DNA of 64,000 nt from Auraticoccus cholistanensis (lineage in GTDB: Bacteria; Actinomycetota; Actinomycetes; Propionibacteriales; Propionibacteriaceae): NCBI RefSeq assembly GCF_009742705.1, contig NZ_WPCU01000003.1, forward strand, positions 261,262 through 325,261, in the 5' to 3' direction. The translations under genes and the position numbers were made by a program. Shown in pieces: positions 51,568-60,875 of this stretch; within the stretch, counting starts at the first letter, position 1, and each line of letters starts with the position of its first letter. The notes beneath the pieces are model-generated. The model searched no databases and was not told the DNA's origin. It worked only from the letters and a program-made list of their open reading frames with translations.

Positions 51568-52167
51568 TTGTACGAGGGTCCGGTCCAGGAGCTGATCGAC
51601 GAGCTGGGGCGGCTGCCCGGCGTCGGTCCCAAGAGCGCGCAGCGGATCGCCTTCCACCTGCTGTACGCCGGCTCGGAGGACGTCGAGAAGCTCGCCGAGG
51701 CGCTGCTGAAGGTGAAGCAGACCGTGCGCTTCTGCGAGGTCTGCCACAACGTCTCGGCCGAGGAGCGGTGCCGGATCTGCCGCGACCCGCGCCGCGACCG
51801 GACGTCCATCTGCGTGGTCGAGGAGTCCAAGGACGTGGTGGCGATCGAGCGCACCCGCGAGTTCCGCGGCACCTACCACGTGCTGGGCGGGGCGATCAGC
51901 CCCATCGACGGCATCGGCCCCGCCGACCTCACCATCCGCGAGCTGGTGATGCGGCTGGGTGACGGGACCGTCCAGGAGGTCATCGTGGCCACCGACCCCA
52001 ACCTGGAGGGCGAGGCCACCGCCACCTACCTGAGCCGGCTGCTGCTGCCGATGGGGGTCCGGGTGGCCCGGCTCGCCAGCGGCCTCCCGGTCGGCTCCGA
52101 CCTCGAGTACGCCGACGAGGTCACCCTCGGCCGCGCCTTCGAGGGCCGCCGCTACGTCGAGGCCTGA
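51568..52167 (+). CDS. recR: recombination protein RecR
   Basis: A 199-residue recombination mediator that works with RecO and RecF at gaps. The helix-hairpin-helix is [17 protein letters not shown], the zinc finger is [16 protein letters not shown], and the Toprim domain starts at [15 protein letters not shown]. The start codon is TTG 51568, one nucleotide after the ybaB stop; all known family sequence begins at this codon ([13 protein letters not shown]). The GGAGG in the end of ybaB serves as ribosome-binding site. Confidence 0.97.
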   Translation: MYEGPVQELIDELGRLPGVGPKSAQRIAFHLLYAGSEDVEKLAEALLKVKQTVRFCEVCHNVSAEERCRICRDPRRDRTSICVVEESKDVVAIERTREFRGTYHVLGGAISPIDGIGPADLTIRELVMRLGDGTVQEVIVATDPNLEGEATATYLSRLLLPMGVRVARLASGLPVGSDLEYADEVTLGRAFEGRRYVEA

Positions 52168-52218
52168 GCCCGCCGTCCCGCCCGCGCCCGCCCCAGCCTC
52201 AACCGCTGTCCGGGCACC

Positions 52219-52573
52219 TCCACAGCCCCTCCGGTCCCGTTTCACAGCCGTCCCGGTGCCGCTTCACAGCCGCACGTGGCCCTTCACAGCCGTTGCAGCT
52301 GCTGTGGAGCCGACGCACGGGCTGTGAAGCGCACGATGCCGCCCGCACGGAGCTGGGGACGTCCACGCCCGGGATCTGGCTCCGGCCACTCCGACGCCGC
52401 GCCTTCACAGCCGTCCGTGGTGCTCCACAGCCGTTCCAGCGGCCGTGAAGGGGACCTAGCGGCTGTGAAGGGGACCTAGCGGCTGTGAAGCGGCGCCGGA
52501 GCTGCTGTGAGGGGAGCGAGCGGCTGTGGAGCGGCGCCGGAGCGGCTGTGAAGGTGCCCCGAGGGCTGTGAAG
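52219..52573. repeat. array of about 15 short motifs (TTCACAGCCG) phased near 21 bp
   Basis: The 445-nt gap between recR and oleD holds no gene but about fifteen copies of a 10-11 bp motif. Forward copies (TTCACAGCCG or TCCACAGCC) start at 52219, 52241, 52263, 52283, 52404 and 52424. Reverse copies (CGGCTGTGAAG and variants) start at 52299, 52319, 52440, 52460, 52480, 52502, 52521, 52543 and 52563. Neighbours of the same orientation are 19-22 nt apart, about two helical turns. Two perfect 20-nt units GGGACCTAGCGGCTGTGAAG stand in tandem at 52451-52490. The spacing is not a multiple of three, so it is not a coding repeat. Confidence 0.9.
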
Positions 52574-52612
52574 GCGGATGGGTGGGACGGGTCCGGCGGG
52601 CGGAGGCGCGCG

Positions 52613-53611
52613 TCAGGCGTCGGGGTGCTCGGCGTACCAGGCGGCGAGGCGCCGGAAGCCCTCGTCCAGCGGGACGCGCGGCCGCCAGTCGAGCAGCTCC
52701 CGGGTGCGGCGCTGGTCGAACCAGTGCGCGGTGGACAGCTGCTCGGCCAGGAAGCGGGTGATCGGCGGGTCGGACTCCACGTCGTGGCCGAGACGGCGAC
52801 GCAGCGCGACGGCGCCCTCCACCACGGAGCCGGCGGCGACGGCCAGACCCGCCGGCACCCGGCGCTGCGGACGCGGGACGCCGGCGGCGGCGCACATGCC
52901 GGCCAGGATCTCGCTGATCATCCGCGGCTCGCCGTTGCTCACCACCAGCGGCTCCCCGGAGGCCACGTGGGCTCGGTCCACCGCCGCCACGACCGCCTCG
53001 GCGGCGTTGTCGACGTAGGTGGTGTCCATCATCGCCGCGCCGTGGCCCAGCAGCGGCAGCCGTCCCCGCCGTGCCCGGGCCACGATCCGGGCCACCAGCT
53101 GGGTGTCACCGGGACCCCACACCAGGTGCGGTCGCAGCACCGCCACGGCCAGCCGGCCCGGGTCGGCCGCGGCCAGCGCCACCCGCTCGGCCATCGCCTT
53201 GCTGCGCGCGTACGGCCCGCGGGCGCGCTGGGGGTCCGCGGGCTCCGCGGGCACCCCGACCAGGGCGTGCCCCGCGTGGGCCACCGACGGTGAGGACACG
53301 TGCACCAGCCGCCCCACCCGGTGACGGCGGCAGGCCACCACGACGTTGCGGGTGCCGTCGACGTTGGTCGCGGCGTACTCCTGCCAGGGCCCGACCACGT
53401 TGACCTTGGCCGCCAGGTGCACCACGGCGTCCTGCCCGGCGACGGCGGCGGCCACCGCGGCCGCGTCGCGGACGTCGCCGCGCCGCTCGCGCACGCCCTC
53501 CACGCTGGCGGGCCGGCGCTGCAGCACGGTGACCTCGTCGCCGCGCGCGACCAGCGCACGGGCCACCGCACCGCCCAGCATCCCGCTGGCCCCGGTCACC
53601 AGGATCCTCAC
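52613..53611 (-). CDS. oleD: 2-alkyl-3-oxoalkanoate reductase (extended SDR)
   Basis: A 332-residue extended SDR: Rossmann motif VTGASGMLGGAVA, VHLAAKVNVVGPW, the catalytic serine in HVSSPSVAH and the YxxxK as GPYARSKAMAE. The 3-beta-HSD-like C-terminal part includes MMDTTYVDNAAEAVV. In head-to-head hydrocarbon synthesis OleD reduces the beta-keto acid made by OleA to a beta-hydroxy acid with NADPH. GTG 53611 overlaps the oleBC stop by 4 nt. It is the last gene of the ole cluster. Confidence 0.9.
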   Translation of the reverse strand: MRILVTGASGMLGGAVARALVARGDEVTVLQRRPASVEGVRERRGDVRDAAAVAAAVAGQDAVVHLAAKVNVVGPWQEYAATNVDGTRNVVVACRRHRVGRLVHVSSPSVAHAGHALVGVPAEPADPQRARGPYARSKAMAERVALAAADPGRLAVAVLRPHLVWGPGDTQLVARIVARARRGRLPLLGHGAAMMDTTYVDNAAEAVVAAVDRAHVASGEPLVVSNGEPRMISEILAGMCAAAGVPRPQRRVPAGLAVAAGSVVEGAVALRRRLGHDVESDPPITRFLAEQLSTAHWFDQRRTRELLDWRPRVPLDEGFRRLAAWYAEHPDA

Positions 53612-56319
53612 CGGCGACGCCCCCGCAGCCGCAGGCGCGGCCGGCGCGGCACCAGCGCACCGGCCCGACCGCCCGCCAGCACCGTCGCGGCCCAGCGCGA
53701 GACGGCCGTCCGGTCGATCTTCGACTGGTGGCGGATGTCGACCGGCAGCGCCGGCACGCACAGCACCGCGGCCACCGGCACCCCGGCCAGCTCGCGCACC
53801 GCGGCCGCCAGCTCCGGCGGGGCGGGCGGCGTCCTCGGCGTGCCCTCCTCCGGCACCACGACGACGACCACCTGCTGGGTCCCGGCCGGACCGACGCCGG
53901 CCACGCAGGCCTGCCGGACGGCGTCCAGGGTCTCCACCCGCTGCTCGATCCCCACCGGGGTGACCGGGCCGTCGGCGGTGTGCACGACGTGCACCCGCCG
54001 GCCCTCCACCCAGACGCGGCCGTCGGCGTCGAGGTGGCCGACGTCGCCGGTGCGGTGCCAGCGCGGCTCGGGGGTGGCGGCGTGCTGGGTGGCCCACAGC
54101 CGGTCGTAGCGGTCCTTGACGTGGGCGGCGGTGACCTCGAGCTCGCCGGTGGTCCCCGGGGTGGTCACCGGGTCGCCGTCCGGCTCGCCGGGGGTCCGCG
54201 GCAGCGGACGGACCCGCAGCTCCACACCCGGGCGCGGACGTCCGACGCAGACGCCGTCGCCGGTGCCGACCTCCTCCAGCTCGGTCAGCGTGATGTCGGT
54301 CAGCGGCAGCGCCTCGGTCATCCCGTACGGGGTGTGCAGCTCGGCGGCGGGGACCAGCCCGGTCAGCCGCCGCAGCAGCGACACCGGCACCGGGGCACCG
54401 GCCGACATCAGCCGCCGGACACCGGCCAGCGCCTGCCGCTGGCCCGGGGTCAGCTCGTCCGCGGTGCGGACCACGCTGGCCAGGGCGGCGGGGGAGGCGA
54501 ACACCACGGTGGCGCCCAGCCGCGACACCGCGTCGGCCAGGGTGGCGGCGGTCAGCGTGCCGGGGGCGGTGACGTCCATGTCGGGCACCGAGGCCGGGAC
54601 CCCGAGCGCCGGCCCGTAGAGCGCGAACGGCGCGAACGCCGCCACGAAGCGGTCGTGCTCGCCGAAGCCCATGGTCTCGCGCAGCACCTCCAGCTGGGCG
54701 GCCAGCTGGCTGAGCCGGTACACCACGCCCTTGGAGGGACCGGTGGCGCCGGAGGTGAAGAGCACCGCGCAGTCGGCGTCGCCGTGCGCGTCGAGGGCCG
54801 AGCGGCGGACCGCCTCGAGGTCGGCGTCGGAGCGGCGGCCGGCCGCCCGCAGGCCGGCCAGGTCCTGCTCGACGCGGAGCGCCCGACGCAGCCGGGGGGC
54901 CAGCTCGCCGGCGACGACCCGGCGTCCGGGCACCCGCATGGCACGGGTCGCGGCCAGGGCGGCCGGGATGCCGACCACGACGTCCGGCCCGGCGCCGCGG
55001 AGCGCCCGGGCGAGGGGACGCAGCCCCAGACCGGCGTCGGCGACCACGATGACCGCCCCGATCCGCCAGCAGGCGTAGACCAGCACGGTCAGGTCGATGC
55101 CGGGCGGGACGAGGGTGGCCACCCGCTGCCCGGGCCGGACCCCGAGGGACAGCAGGCCGCGGGCCACCGCGGTGACGTCGGCCTCCAGCTCGGCGAAGGA
55201 GATCGTGCGTCCCGAGGCCACCTCGACCACGGCGGTGGCGGGGTCGTCGGCGCGCGCGCTCTGGCGCCACCACGGCGGCCGGGGCGAGCCGTCCGCCGCC
55301 GCCGCACCCGGCTCGGCGTCAGCCGCTGCGACGCCCTCGGGCCCCGGCGGCTGCGCACGTCGCGGCGCCGGCTCGCGGTCGACCCGCTCGGCCACCCAGG
55401 CCCAGACGGTGCCGGCGTACTCGGGGCGGTCCTCGGTCACCAGGTGGGACGCGCCCTCCCAGCGGTGCACGTCGGCCTGCGGCAGCCGGGCCATCAGGTC
55501 GCGCAGGTGGGCCTCGGTGAAGACCGGGTCGCGGGGCCCGCGCAGCAGCAGGGCGGGGACGTCGAGCTCGCGCACCGCCTCGGCCACCCGGTCGAGCTCC
55601 GCCCGCGTGGGGTGGTCCCGCTCCAGCGGCACGTCGGCCACGAACTGCCCGATCCGGCCCCGGTCGGCGGGGGAGCGGTAGGGGCGCAGCAGCCCCGCCC
55701 GGACCGCCCGCGGCAGCGGCGGCCGGGAGAGCGCCGCCGCCCCGTGGACGAAGGTCGGGGTCCGCACGCACACGGTCTCGAGCAGGGCCGGGGTCCGGGC
55801 CAGCCGGATCAGTCCGGAGAAGGTGACGGCCGGGTCCTGGTGGAGGGCGGTGTTGGCCAGCACCAGCCCGCGGAGCAGCTCGCGGTGCCGGGTGGCCCAG
55901 CCGCTGACGACCGGGCCTCCCCAGTCGTGGCCCACGGCGACCACGGGGCCGGAGAGCCCGAGCGTGCCGGTCAGCCGGGTGAGGTCCTCGACCCGCTGCG
56001 CCATCCGGCGCGGGGAGTCCAGGTCACCGGCGGCCGGCTCGGAGAAGCCCATGCCCAGCTGGTCGGGGGCGATCACCCGCCAGCCCTCCGGGCAGGTGGC
56101 CAGCAGCCGCCGCCACAGGTAGGACCAGGTGGGGTTGCCGTGCACGCACAGCAGCGTCGGCAGCGCCGCCACCTCGGCCGGCGGCCGGGCGGCGTGGGTG
56201 TCGAGCAGGTGCCAGCGGCGGAGGGTGCCCTCGGCGTCCGGGGACTCCACCGTCCGCGACCAGGCGGGGTCGAGGTCGCCGGGCCAGTCCCCGGCCGGCG
56301 GTCGCGGCGGGGTGCTCAC
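53608..56319 (-). CDS. oleBC: OleBC fusion: beta-lactone decarboxylase plus beta-lactone synthetase
   Basis: A 903-residue two-domain enzyme. Residues about 1-315 are an alpha/beta hydrolase of the haloalkane-dehalogenase type: VHGNPTWSY oxyanion strand and nucleophile Asp132 in VGHDWGGP, with the His in GASHLVTED. This is OleB, which decarboxylates beta-lactones to cis-olefins. After an Ala/Pro linker, residues about 356-890 are an AMP-dependent synthetase (ADCAVLFTSGATGPSKG, HTPYGMTEALP, RWHRTGDVGHLDADG, and a C-terminal SKIDR), the OleC beta-lactone synthetase. Fused OleBC is known from other actinobacteria such as Micrococcus. GTG 56319 overlaps the oleA stop by 4 nt. Confidence 0.92.
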   Translation of the reverse strand: MSTPPRPPAGDWPGDLDPAWSRTVESPDAEGTLRRWHLLDTHAARPPAEVAALPTLLCVHGNPTWSYLWRRLLATCPEGWRVIAPDQLGMGFSEPAAGDLDSPRRMAQRVEDLTRLTGTLGLSGPVVAVGHDWGGPVVSGWATRHRELLRGLVLANTALHQDPAVTFSGLIRLARTPALLETVCVRTPTFVHGAAALSRPPLPRAVRAGLLRPYRSPADRGRIGQFVADVPLERDHPTRAELDRVAEAVRELDVPALLLRGPRDPVFTEAHLRDLMARLPQADVHRWEGASHLVTEDRPEYAGTVWAWVAERVDREPAPRRAQPPGPEGVAAADAEPGAAAADGSPRPPWWRQSARADDPATAVVEVASGRTISFAELEADVTAVARGLLSLGVRPGQRVATLVPPGIDLTVLVYACWRIGAVIVVADAGLGLRPLARALRGAGPDVVVGIPAALAATRAMRVPGRRVVAGELAPRLRRALRVEQDLAGLRAAGRRSDADLEAVRRSALDAHGDADCAVLFTSGATGPSKGVVYRLSQLAAQLEVLRETMGFGEHDRFVAAFAPFALYGPALGVPASVPDMDVTAPGTLTAATLADAVSRLGATVVFASPAALASVVRTADELTPGQRQALAGVRRLMSAGAPVPVSLLRRLTGLVPAAELHTPYGMTEALPLTDITLTELEEVGTGDGVCVGRPRPGVELRVRPLPRTPGEPDGDPVTTPGTTGELEVTAAHVKDRYDRLWATQHAATPEPRWHRTGDVGHLDADGRVWVEGRRVHVVHTADGPVTPVGIEQRVETLDAVRQACVAGVGPAGTQQVVVVVVPEEGTPRTPPAPPELAAAVRELAGVPVAAVLCVPALPVDIRHQSKIDRTAVSRWAATVLAGGRAGALVPRRPRLRLRGRRR

Positions 56320-57353
56320 CAGACGATGTCGGCGAAGGAGGTGTTCAGACCGGAGCCGATGCCCAGCAGCATCACCCGGTCGCCGCTGCGGAAGCGGTCC
56401 TGCGAGGCGGCCAGCGTGAACGGCGCCGCGGCCGGGCCCATGTTGCCGAACTCGGGCAGCGAGAGCGGGAACTTCGCCTGGTCCAGCCCCAGCTTCTGGC
56501 ACAGCGCGGTGATGTGCACCAGCGAGGTCTGGTGGGAGACGAGGTGGTCGACGTCGCTCCAGCCGAACTCCTCCTCGGACTCGAGGAAGGTCTCCAGGGC
56601 CAGCTGCAGCCCGGCCTCGAAGAGACCCCTGGTGTCGGTGCGCATGAACGACATGTCGCCGACGCAGAGGTTGTTGTGGTGGGTGGCGGCCCGGTGGGAG
56701 CCGCCCAGCAGACGGTGCCCGCCGCTGACCTTGTCGGCGCGGCCCAGCACCATCGCCGTCGCCCCGCAGCCCAGGGTCAGGGTGGCGAACTGCTCGCGCA
56801 CCTCGGCCACGGTGGTCTCCGGGCGCTGCAGCCGGGCGATCGCCTTCTCCTGCAGACCGCGGACGTTCTCGCTGTTGACGATCAGCGCGTAGTCGATCTG
56901 GCCGGCGTCGATCATCGTGCCCGCCACCTGCATGCCGTTGATGAAGCCGAGGCAGGCGTTGGACAGGTCGAAGTTGAGGCAGGTCCGCGACAGCCCGATG
57001 GCGTCGTGCACCTGCACGGCCGCCGACGGCTCGAGGTGGTCGTGGCTGACCGAGCTGTTGATCAGCAGACCGACCTGGCCCGGCTCGACACCGGCCTCGG
57101 CCAGCGCCTTGGCCCCCGCCTCGGCGGCGCCCTCGGAGAAGCTGACCCCCTCGGGCCACCAGCGGCGGGCGACCACGCCGGCCAGCTGCTCGAACTTGCC
57201 CGGGCTCATGCCGAGCCGCTGGTAGGTCTCGGCCAGCTGCTCGTCGATCCACGCCGAGGTGACCCGCTCCGGGGCCTCCACGGCCGTCGCGGAGCAGATG
57301 ACGGTGTTGCTCAGCCTGTAGGTGCCGTCGTGGTGCTGTGCGTCACTGCCCAT
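56316..57353 (-). CDS. oleA: OleA, acyl-CoA head-to-head condensing enzyme
   Basis: A 345-residue thiolase-fold enzyme that joins two long-chain acyl-CoAs to a 2-alkyl-3-ketoacid. The catalytic residues are Cys134 (DLSNACLGFING), His274 (LVSHQTSL) and Asn304 (EFGNMGPA), and the OleA-specific glutamate is in HDHLEPSAA (Glu108). ATG 57353 (MGSDAQHHDG) follows GAGAGAGG; a longer in-frame extension upstream is not family-like. It is the first gene of oleA-oleBC-oleD. FabH-like enzymes look similar, but the neighbours settle the call. Confidence 0.94.
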   Translation of the reverse strand: MGSDAQHHDGTYRLSNTVICSATAVEAPERVTSAWIDEQLAETYQRLGMSPGKFEQLAGVVARRWWPEGVSFSEGAAEAGAKALAEAGVEPGQVGLLINSSVSHDHLEPSAAVQVHDAIGLSRTCLNFDLSNACLGFINGMQVAGTMIDAGQIDYALIVNSENVRGLQEKAIARLQRPETTVAEVREQFATLTLGCGATAMVLGRADKVSGGHRLLGGSHRAATHHNNLCVGDMSFMRTDTRGLFEAGLQLALETFLESEEEFGWSDVDHLVSHQTSLVHITALCQKLGLDQAKFPLSLPEFGNMGPAAAPFTLAASQDRFRSGDRVMLLGIGSGLNTSFADIVW

Positions 57354-57438
57354 GGCAGGCCTCTCTCCCGGTGCCGATACCACCGGGCCCCCGACCGCTA
57401 CGCCAGCGTGGGAGGGACCTGGTGCTCGGGTCAGTGTT

Positions 57439-58800
57439 TCACGCCGCCCCAACCCCGCCGGTGCGGCCCGGTCGCTCGCGGGAGGTGAGGGCCACCGCCA
57501 CCAGGCCCGCGAGCACGGCCGCGCCGAGCAGGTTGACCGAGGGGTAGCCGCCCACGGCGAGCACCGGCCCCGACAGCGCCGCCATCGCGGCGGCGACCAG
57601 GTTCATCGCCGAGTCCACGGTGCCCTGCAGCCGCATCCGGGCCTCGTCCGGACCGCCCTGGGCCATCAGCGCCGAGCCCCCGATCAGGCAGGCCGACCAG
57701 CCGAGCCCGAGCAGGCCCAGCGCGACCGCCAGCCACCAGTGACCCCCGCCCTCGGCGCCGTGCCCGGCGGGGGAGAAGGCGCCGCCCAGGAAGGCCAGCA
57801 CGAACAGCACCACGCCGACGGCCAGCACCGTCCGGGCCCCGGCCCGGTCGGCGAGCCAGCCGAAGAGCGGGCTGGCGGCGTACATGCCCAGGATGTGCAC
57901 GCTGATCACCAGCCCGACCAGGTTGAGCGACATCCCGTGGTGGGTCATGTGGACCGGGGTCATGACCATCACCGAGACCATCATCGCGTGGCCGGCCACC
58001 ACGGCGACGATCCCCAGCCGGGTGGCCGGGTGGCGCAGCGCGGCACCGACGACCACCCGGGCGGGCGTGCGCGGGGCCGCGTCGGCGGACGTGCGGGTGC
58101 GGGTGGGTGGGATGCCCACCACCAGCACCAGGGCGGAGGCCGCGAACACGACCAGCGAGAACAGGTACGGCCCGGCCGGTGCGGGGACCCCGAGCCCGAC
58201 GCCCAGGTCGGAGCCGACCTGGGACAGGTTGGGCCCGATCACCGAGCCCACCGTGGTGGACCAGATGACCAGCGACATGGTCTGCGCCCGGCGTCCGGGC
58301 CGGGCGAGCTCGGCCGCGGCGTAGCGCGACTGCAGACCGGCCGCGGTGGCCGAGCCGAACAGCAGCATGCCCAGCAGCATCAGCACGAACCAGCCCAGCA
58401 CGGCCGACACCAGGACGGCCAGCGCGCCGAGGGCACCCAGGCCGAACCCGACGCCGAGCCCGATCCGCCGGCCGTGGCGCGAGGCGAGCTCCGACAGCGG
58501 GATGGCGACGAGCCCGGCGCCCACGATGGAGGCCGTCTGCGCGGTCCCGGCCGCCGAGGCGGTCCCCGCGAGCTGCTCGGCCAGCACGCCGCCGACGGCC
58601 ACCCCCGAGGCCACGCCGACCCCTGACAGCAGCTGGGCCGCGACGAGCACGGCCACCCGACGGCCACCGCCGGGCGGATCGGTGACGGGCTGCCCGCCGG
58701 CCGGTGGTGCGGCGGCGGTCTCGTCCAGCGGTGCGACCACCCCCGGCTCGCCGACCACCGGCGGCTCGTCCTGCGACGTCGTCCCCGGACGCTCGCTCAC
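57439..58800 (-). CDS. MFS transporter
   Basis: A 453-residue major facilitator protein with 12 helices after a 50-residue hydrophilic N-terminus. The loop 2-3 motif is LSELASRHGRRIGLGVG and loop 8-9 has GWLADRAGARTVLAVG. His-rich loops (MTPVHMTHHGMS) and a MSVMVMTP segment recall the actinobacterial YfiS/drug-type group with unknown substrate. GTG 58800 overlaps the ABC ATPase stop by 4 nt, tying it to the peptide-transport operon; oleA follows after 85 nt with no clear terminator. Confidence 0.88.
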   Translation of the reverse strand: MSERPGTTSQDEPPVVGEPGVVAPLDETAAAPPAGGQPVTDPPGGGRRVAVLVAAQLLSGVGVASGVAVGGVLAEQLAGTASAAGTAQTASIVGAGLVAIPLSELASRHGRRIGLGVGFGLGALGALAVLVSAVLGWFVLMLLGMLLFGSATAAGLQSRYAAAELARPGRRAQTMSLVIWSTTVGSVIGPNLSQVGSDLGVGLGVPAPAGPYLFSLVVFAASALVLVVGIPPTRTRTSADAAPRTPARVVVGAALRHPATRLGIVAVVAGHAMMVSVMVMTPVHMTHHGMSLNLVGLVISVHILGMYAASPLFGWLADRAGARTVLAVGVVLFVLAFLGGAFSPAGHGAEGGGHWWLAVALGLLGLGWSACLIGGSALMAQGGPDEARMRLQGTVDSAMNLVAAAMAALSGPVLAVGGYPSVNLLGAAVLAGLVAVALTSRERPGRTGGVGAA

Positions 58801-59825
58801 GCCACGACCTCCTCCAACGGGTAGTGGCATTCGACCACGTGCCCGGTGGAGGAGACCAGCCGCGGCGGCGCCACCTCGGCGCAGGTGGCGGTGGCGATCG
58901 GGCAGCGGGTGCGGAACCGGCAGCCGCTGGGGATGGCGGTCGCCGAGGGGATCTCGCCCTGCAGCAGGACGCGCTCGCGACGGTAGGTGGGGTCGGCCAC
59001 CGGCTGCGCCGAGATGAGCGCCTTCGTGTAGGGGTGCGCCGGGGCGGAGAAGATCTCGTCGACCGGCCCCTGCTCGACGACCCGGCCCAGGTACATCACC
59101 CCGACCGTGTCGGCGATCTGGCGCACGACCGGCAGCCCGTGGGCGATGAACAGGTAGGTGAGCCCGAGCCGCTCCCGCAGCTCGGCGAGCAGGTTGGTGA
59201 TCTGGGCCTGCACCGAGACGTCCAGGGCCGAGACGGCCTCGTCGGCCAGCAGCAGTCGCGGCTCCAGGGCGATGGCGCGGGCGATGCCGACCCGCTGCCG
59301 CTGCCCGCCGGAGAGCGCCTTGGGGCGCTGGCGCATGCGGGAGGTGTCCAGCCCGACCTGCTCGAACAACGCCGCCACCCGGTCGTCGAGCTCGCTGCCC
59401 CGGAGGCCGCGGTGCACCCGCAGCGGCTCGGCCACGATGTCGGCGACGCTCATCCGCGGGTCGAGGGACCCCAGCGGGTCCTGGAAGACCACCTGCATCT
59501 GCTGGCGGGTCCGGCGCAGCTGGCGGGGCGACATCGCGGTGAGGTCGCGGCCCTCGAAGTGGACACGCCCGCTGCTCGGCTCCGTCAGCCGCAGCGCCAG
59601 CCGGCCGAGGGTGGACTTGCCCGAGCCGGACTCCCCGACCAGGGCGAAGGTGTGGGCGGGGGGCAGGTCGAGGGAGACGTCGTCGACGGCTGTCAGCGTC
59701 CGCCGCGAGAACAGCCCGGCGCCCTTCGTGGTGAAGTGCTTGCTGACGTGGTCCAGGCGCACCAGCGGGGCGGTGGGGGGCCGCACGGCACGGTCGCCGC
59801 CGGGGACGGTGGTGGTGGTGCTCAT
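58797..59825 (-). CDS. peptide/nickel-type ABC transporter ATP-binding protein (DppF/OppF type)
   Basis: A 342-residue ATPase: Walker [14 protein letters not shown]-loop VVFQDPLGSLDPRMSV, signature LSGGQRQRVGIA, Walker B LLLADEAVSALDVS and the oligopeptide-transporter C-terminal domain with CRFRTRCPIATATC, which holds iron-sulfur-type cysteines in the family. Two changes stand out: DEAVSALD replaces the usual DEPxSALD, which is common in this branch, and the H-loop reads FIAHGLPVV instead of FIsHDLxVV. ATG 59825 overlaps the preceding ATPase stop by 4 nt. Confidence 0.93.
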   Translation of the reverse strand: MSTTTTVPGGDRAVRPPTAPLVRLDHVSKHFTTKGAGLFSRRTLTAVDDVSLDLPPAHTFALVGESGSGKSTLGRLALRLTEPSSGRVHFEGRDLTAMSPRQLRRTRQQMQVVFQDPLGSLDPRMSVADIVAEPLRVHRGLRGSELDDRVAALFEQVGLDTSRMRQRPKALSGGQRQRVGIARAIALEPRLLLADEAVSALDVSVQAQITNLLAELRERLGLTYLFIAHGLPVVRQIADTVGVMYLGRVVEQGPVDEIFSAPAHPYTKALISAQPVADPTYRRERVLLQGEIPSATAIPSGCRFRTRCPIATATCAEVAPPRLVSSTGHVVECHYPLEEVVA

Positions 59826-60874
59826 CGGGACAGCTCCTCGGCTCGCCAGCAGGCGGATCGTCGGCCGCCGTGGTCGGCCAGCTCGGGCACCCGGTCCGCG
59901 CACAGGTCGACCGAGTGGGGGCAGCGCGGGTGGAACGAGCACCCGGTGGGCAGGGCGGCCGGTGAGGGCACCCCGCCGGGGATGGTGACCAGCCGTGCGG
60001 GCCGCTCGTCGACCATCGGCGGGATGCACCGCAGCAGCCCGCTGGTGTAGGGGTGCAGCTGCTGGTCGAACAGGGCGACCGGTGCGGCGTCCTCGACCAC
60101 CCGTCCGGCGTACATCACCACGACCCGGTCGGCCAGCTCGGCGGCCACCGCCATGTCGTGGGTCACGAGCAGCACGGCCATCTGCTCCTCGGTGCGGAGC
60201 CGGTCGACCAGCTCCAGGATCTGGGCCTGGATGGTGACGTCGAGGGCGGTCGTCGGCTCGTCGGCGATGAGCAGCCGCGGTGCGCAGGCCAGGGCCTGGG
60301 CGATCATCACCCGCTGGCACATGCCCCCGGAGAGCTGGTGGGGGTAGGTGTCGAGGACGCGCCGGCCGTCGACGATCCCCACCTCGGCGAGCAGCTCGGC
60401 GAGCCGGCTGCGCTCGGCCTGCCGGGAGGCCTTCCCGTGGCGACGGCGCAGCGCCTCGGTGAGCTGGGTGCCGACGGTGCAGACCGGGTCGAGGGAGGAC
60501 ATCGGCTCCTGGAAGACCATGGCCAGGTCGCGACCCCGGAGCCCGGCCGTGACCGAGGGGTCGGAGACGATGTCGTGGCCCAGCACCTCGGCCCGGCCGC
60601 CGACGGCCATCGCGGGGTCGCGCTGGGTGAGGCCCATCACCGTGCGGGCGGTGACGGACTTGCCGGACCCGGACTCCCCGACGAGGCAGACGATCTCTCC
60701 CGAGCGGACCTGGAAGCTGGCCTCCCGGACCAGCGGCAGCCGGTCGCCGGCGGGGGTGCGGAAGGTGACGGTCATGCCGTCGAGGGCGAGCAGGGTCTCC
60801 CGGGTGGGTGCCTCCTCGTGGGACGCCGCCGCGAGGGCGGGCGGTTCGGTCGTGGGGCTGCTGCCGATGCTCAT
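59822..60874 (-). CDS. peptide-type ABC transporter ATP-binding protein (DppD/OppD type)
   Basis: A 350-residue ATPase: Walker [14 protein letters not shown]-loop [16 protein letters not shown], signature [15 protein letters not shown], Walker [15 protein letters not shown] and H-loop [10 protein letters not shown]. The C-terminal domain has [14 protein letters not shown]. The signature Cys in GGMCQRV replaces the usual R or C of the family. It starts one nucleotide after the DppC-type permease stop. It acts with the DppF-type ATPase as heterodimer. Confidence 0.94.
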   Translation of the reverse strand: MSIGSSPTTEPPALAAASHEEAPTRETLLALDGMTVTFRTPAGDRLPLVREASFQVRSGEIVCLVGESGSGKSVTARTVMGLTQRDPAMAVGGRAEVLGHDIVSDPSVTAGLRGRDLAMVFQEPMSSLDPVCTVGTQLTEALRRRHGKASRQAERSRLAELLAEVGIVDGRRVLDTYPHQLSGGMCQRVMIAQALACAPRLLIADEPTTALDVTIQAQILELVDRLRTEEQMAVLLVTHDMAVAAELADRVVVMYAGRVVEDAAPVALFDQQLHPYTSGLLRCIPPMVDERPARLVTIPGGVPSPAALPTGCSFHPRCPHSVDLCADRVPELADHGGRRSACWRAEELSR

Positions 60875-60875
60875 C

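Noticed and set aside
52276-52479. Short open frames within the repeat array as a repeat protein
   Set aside because: Motif spacing (19-22 nt) changes frame between copies, no ribosome-binding site is present, and the translations share no pattern.
52199-52573. Repeat array as a CRISPR array
   Set aside because: The motif is only 10-11 bp, occurs in both orientations, and the intervals of about 10 nt are far too short for spacers. No cas gene is present.
53608-57252. Fusion of OleA-region sequence with OleBC as one 1214-residue protein
   Set aside because: The upstream part is an out-of-frame reading of oleA; the real OleBC starts at GTG 56319, overlapping the oleA stop.
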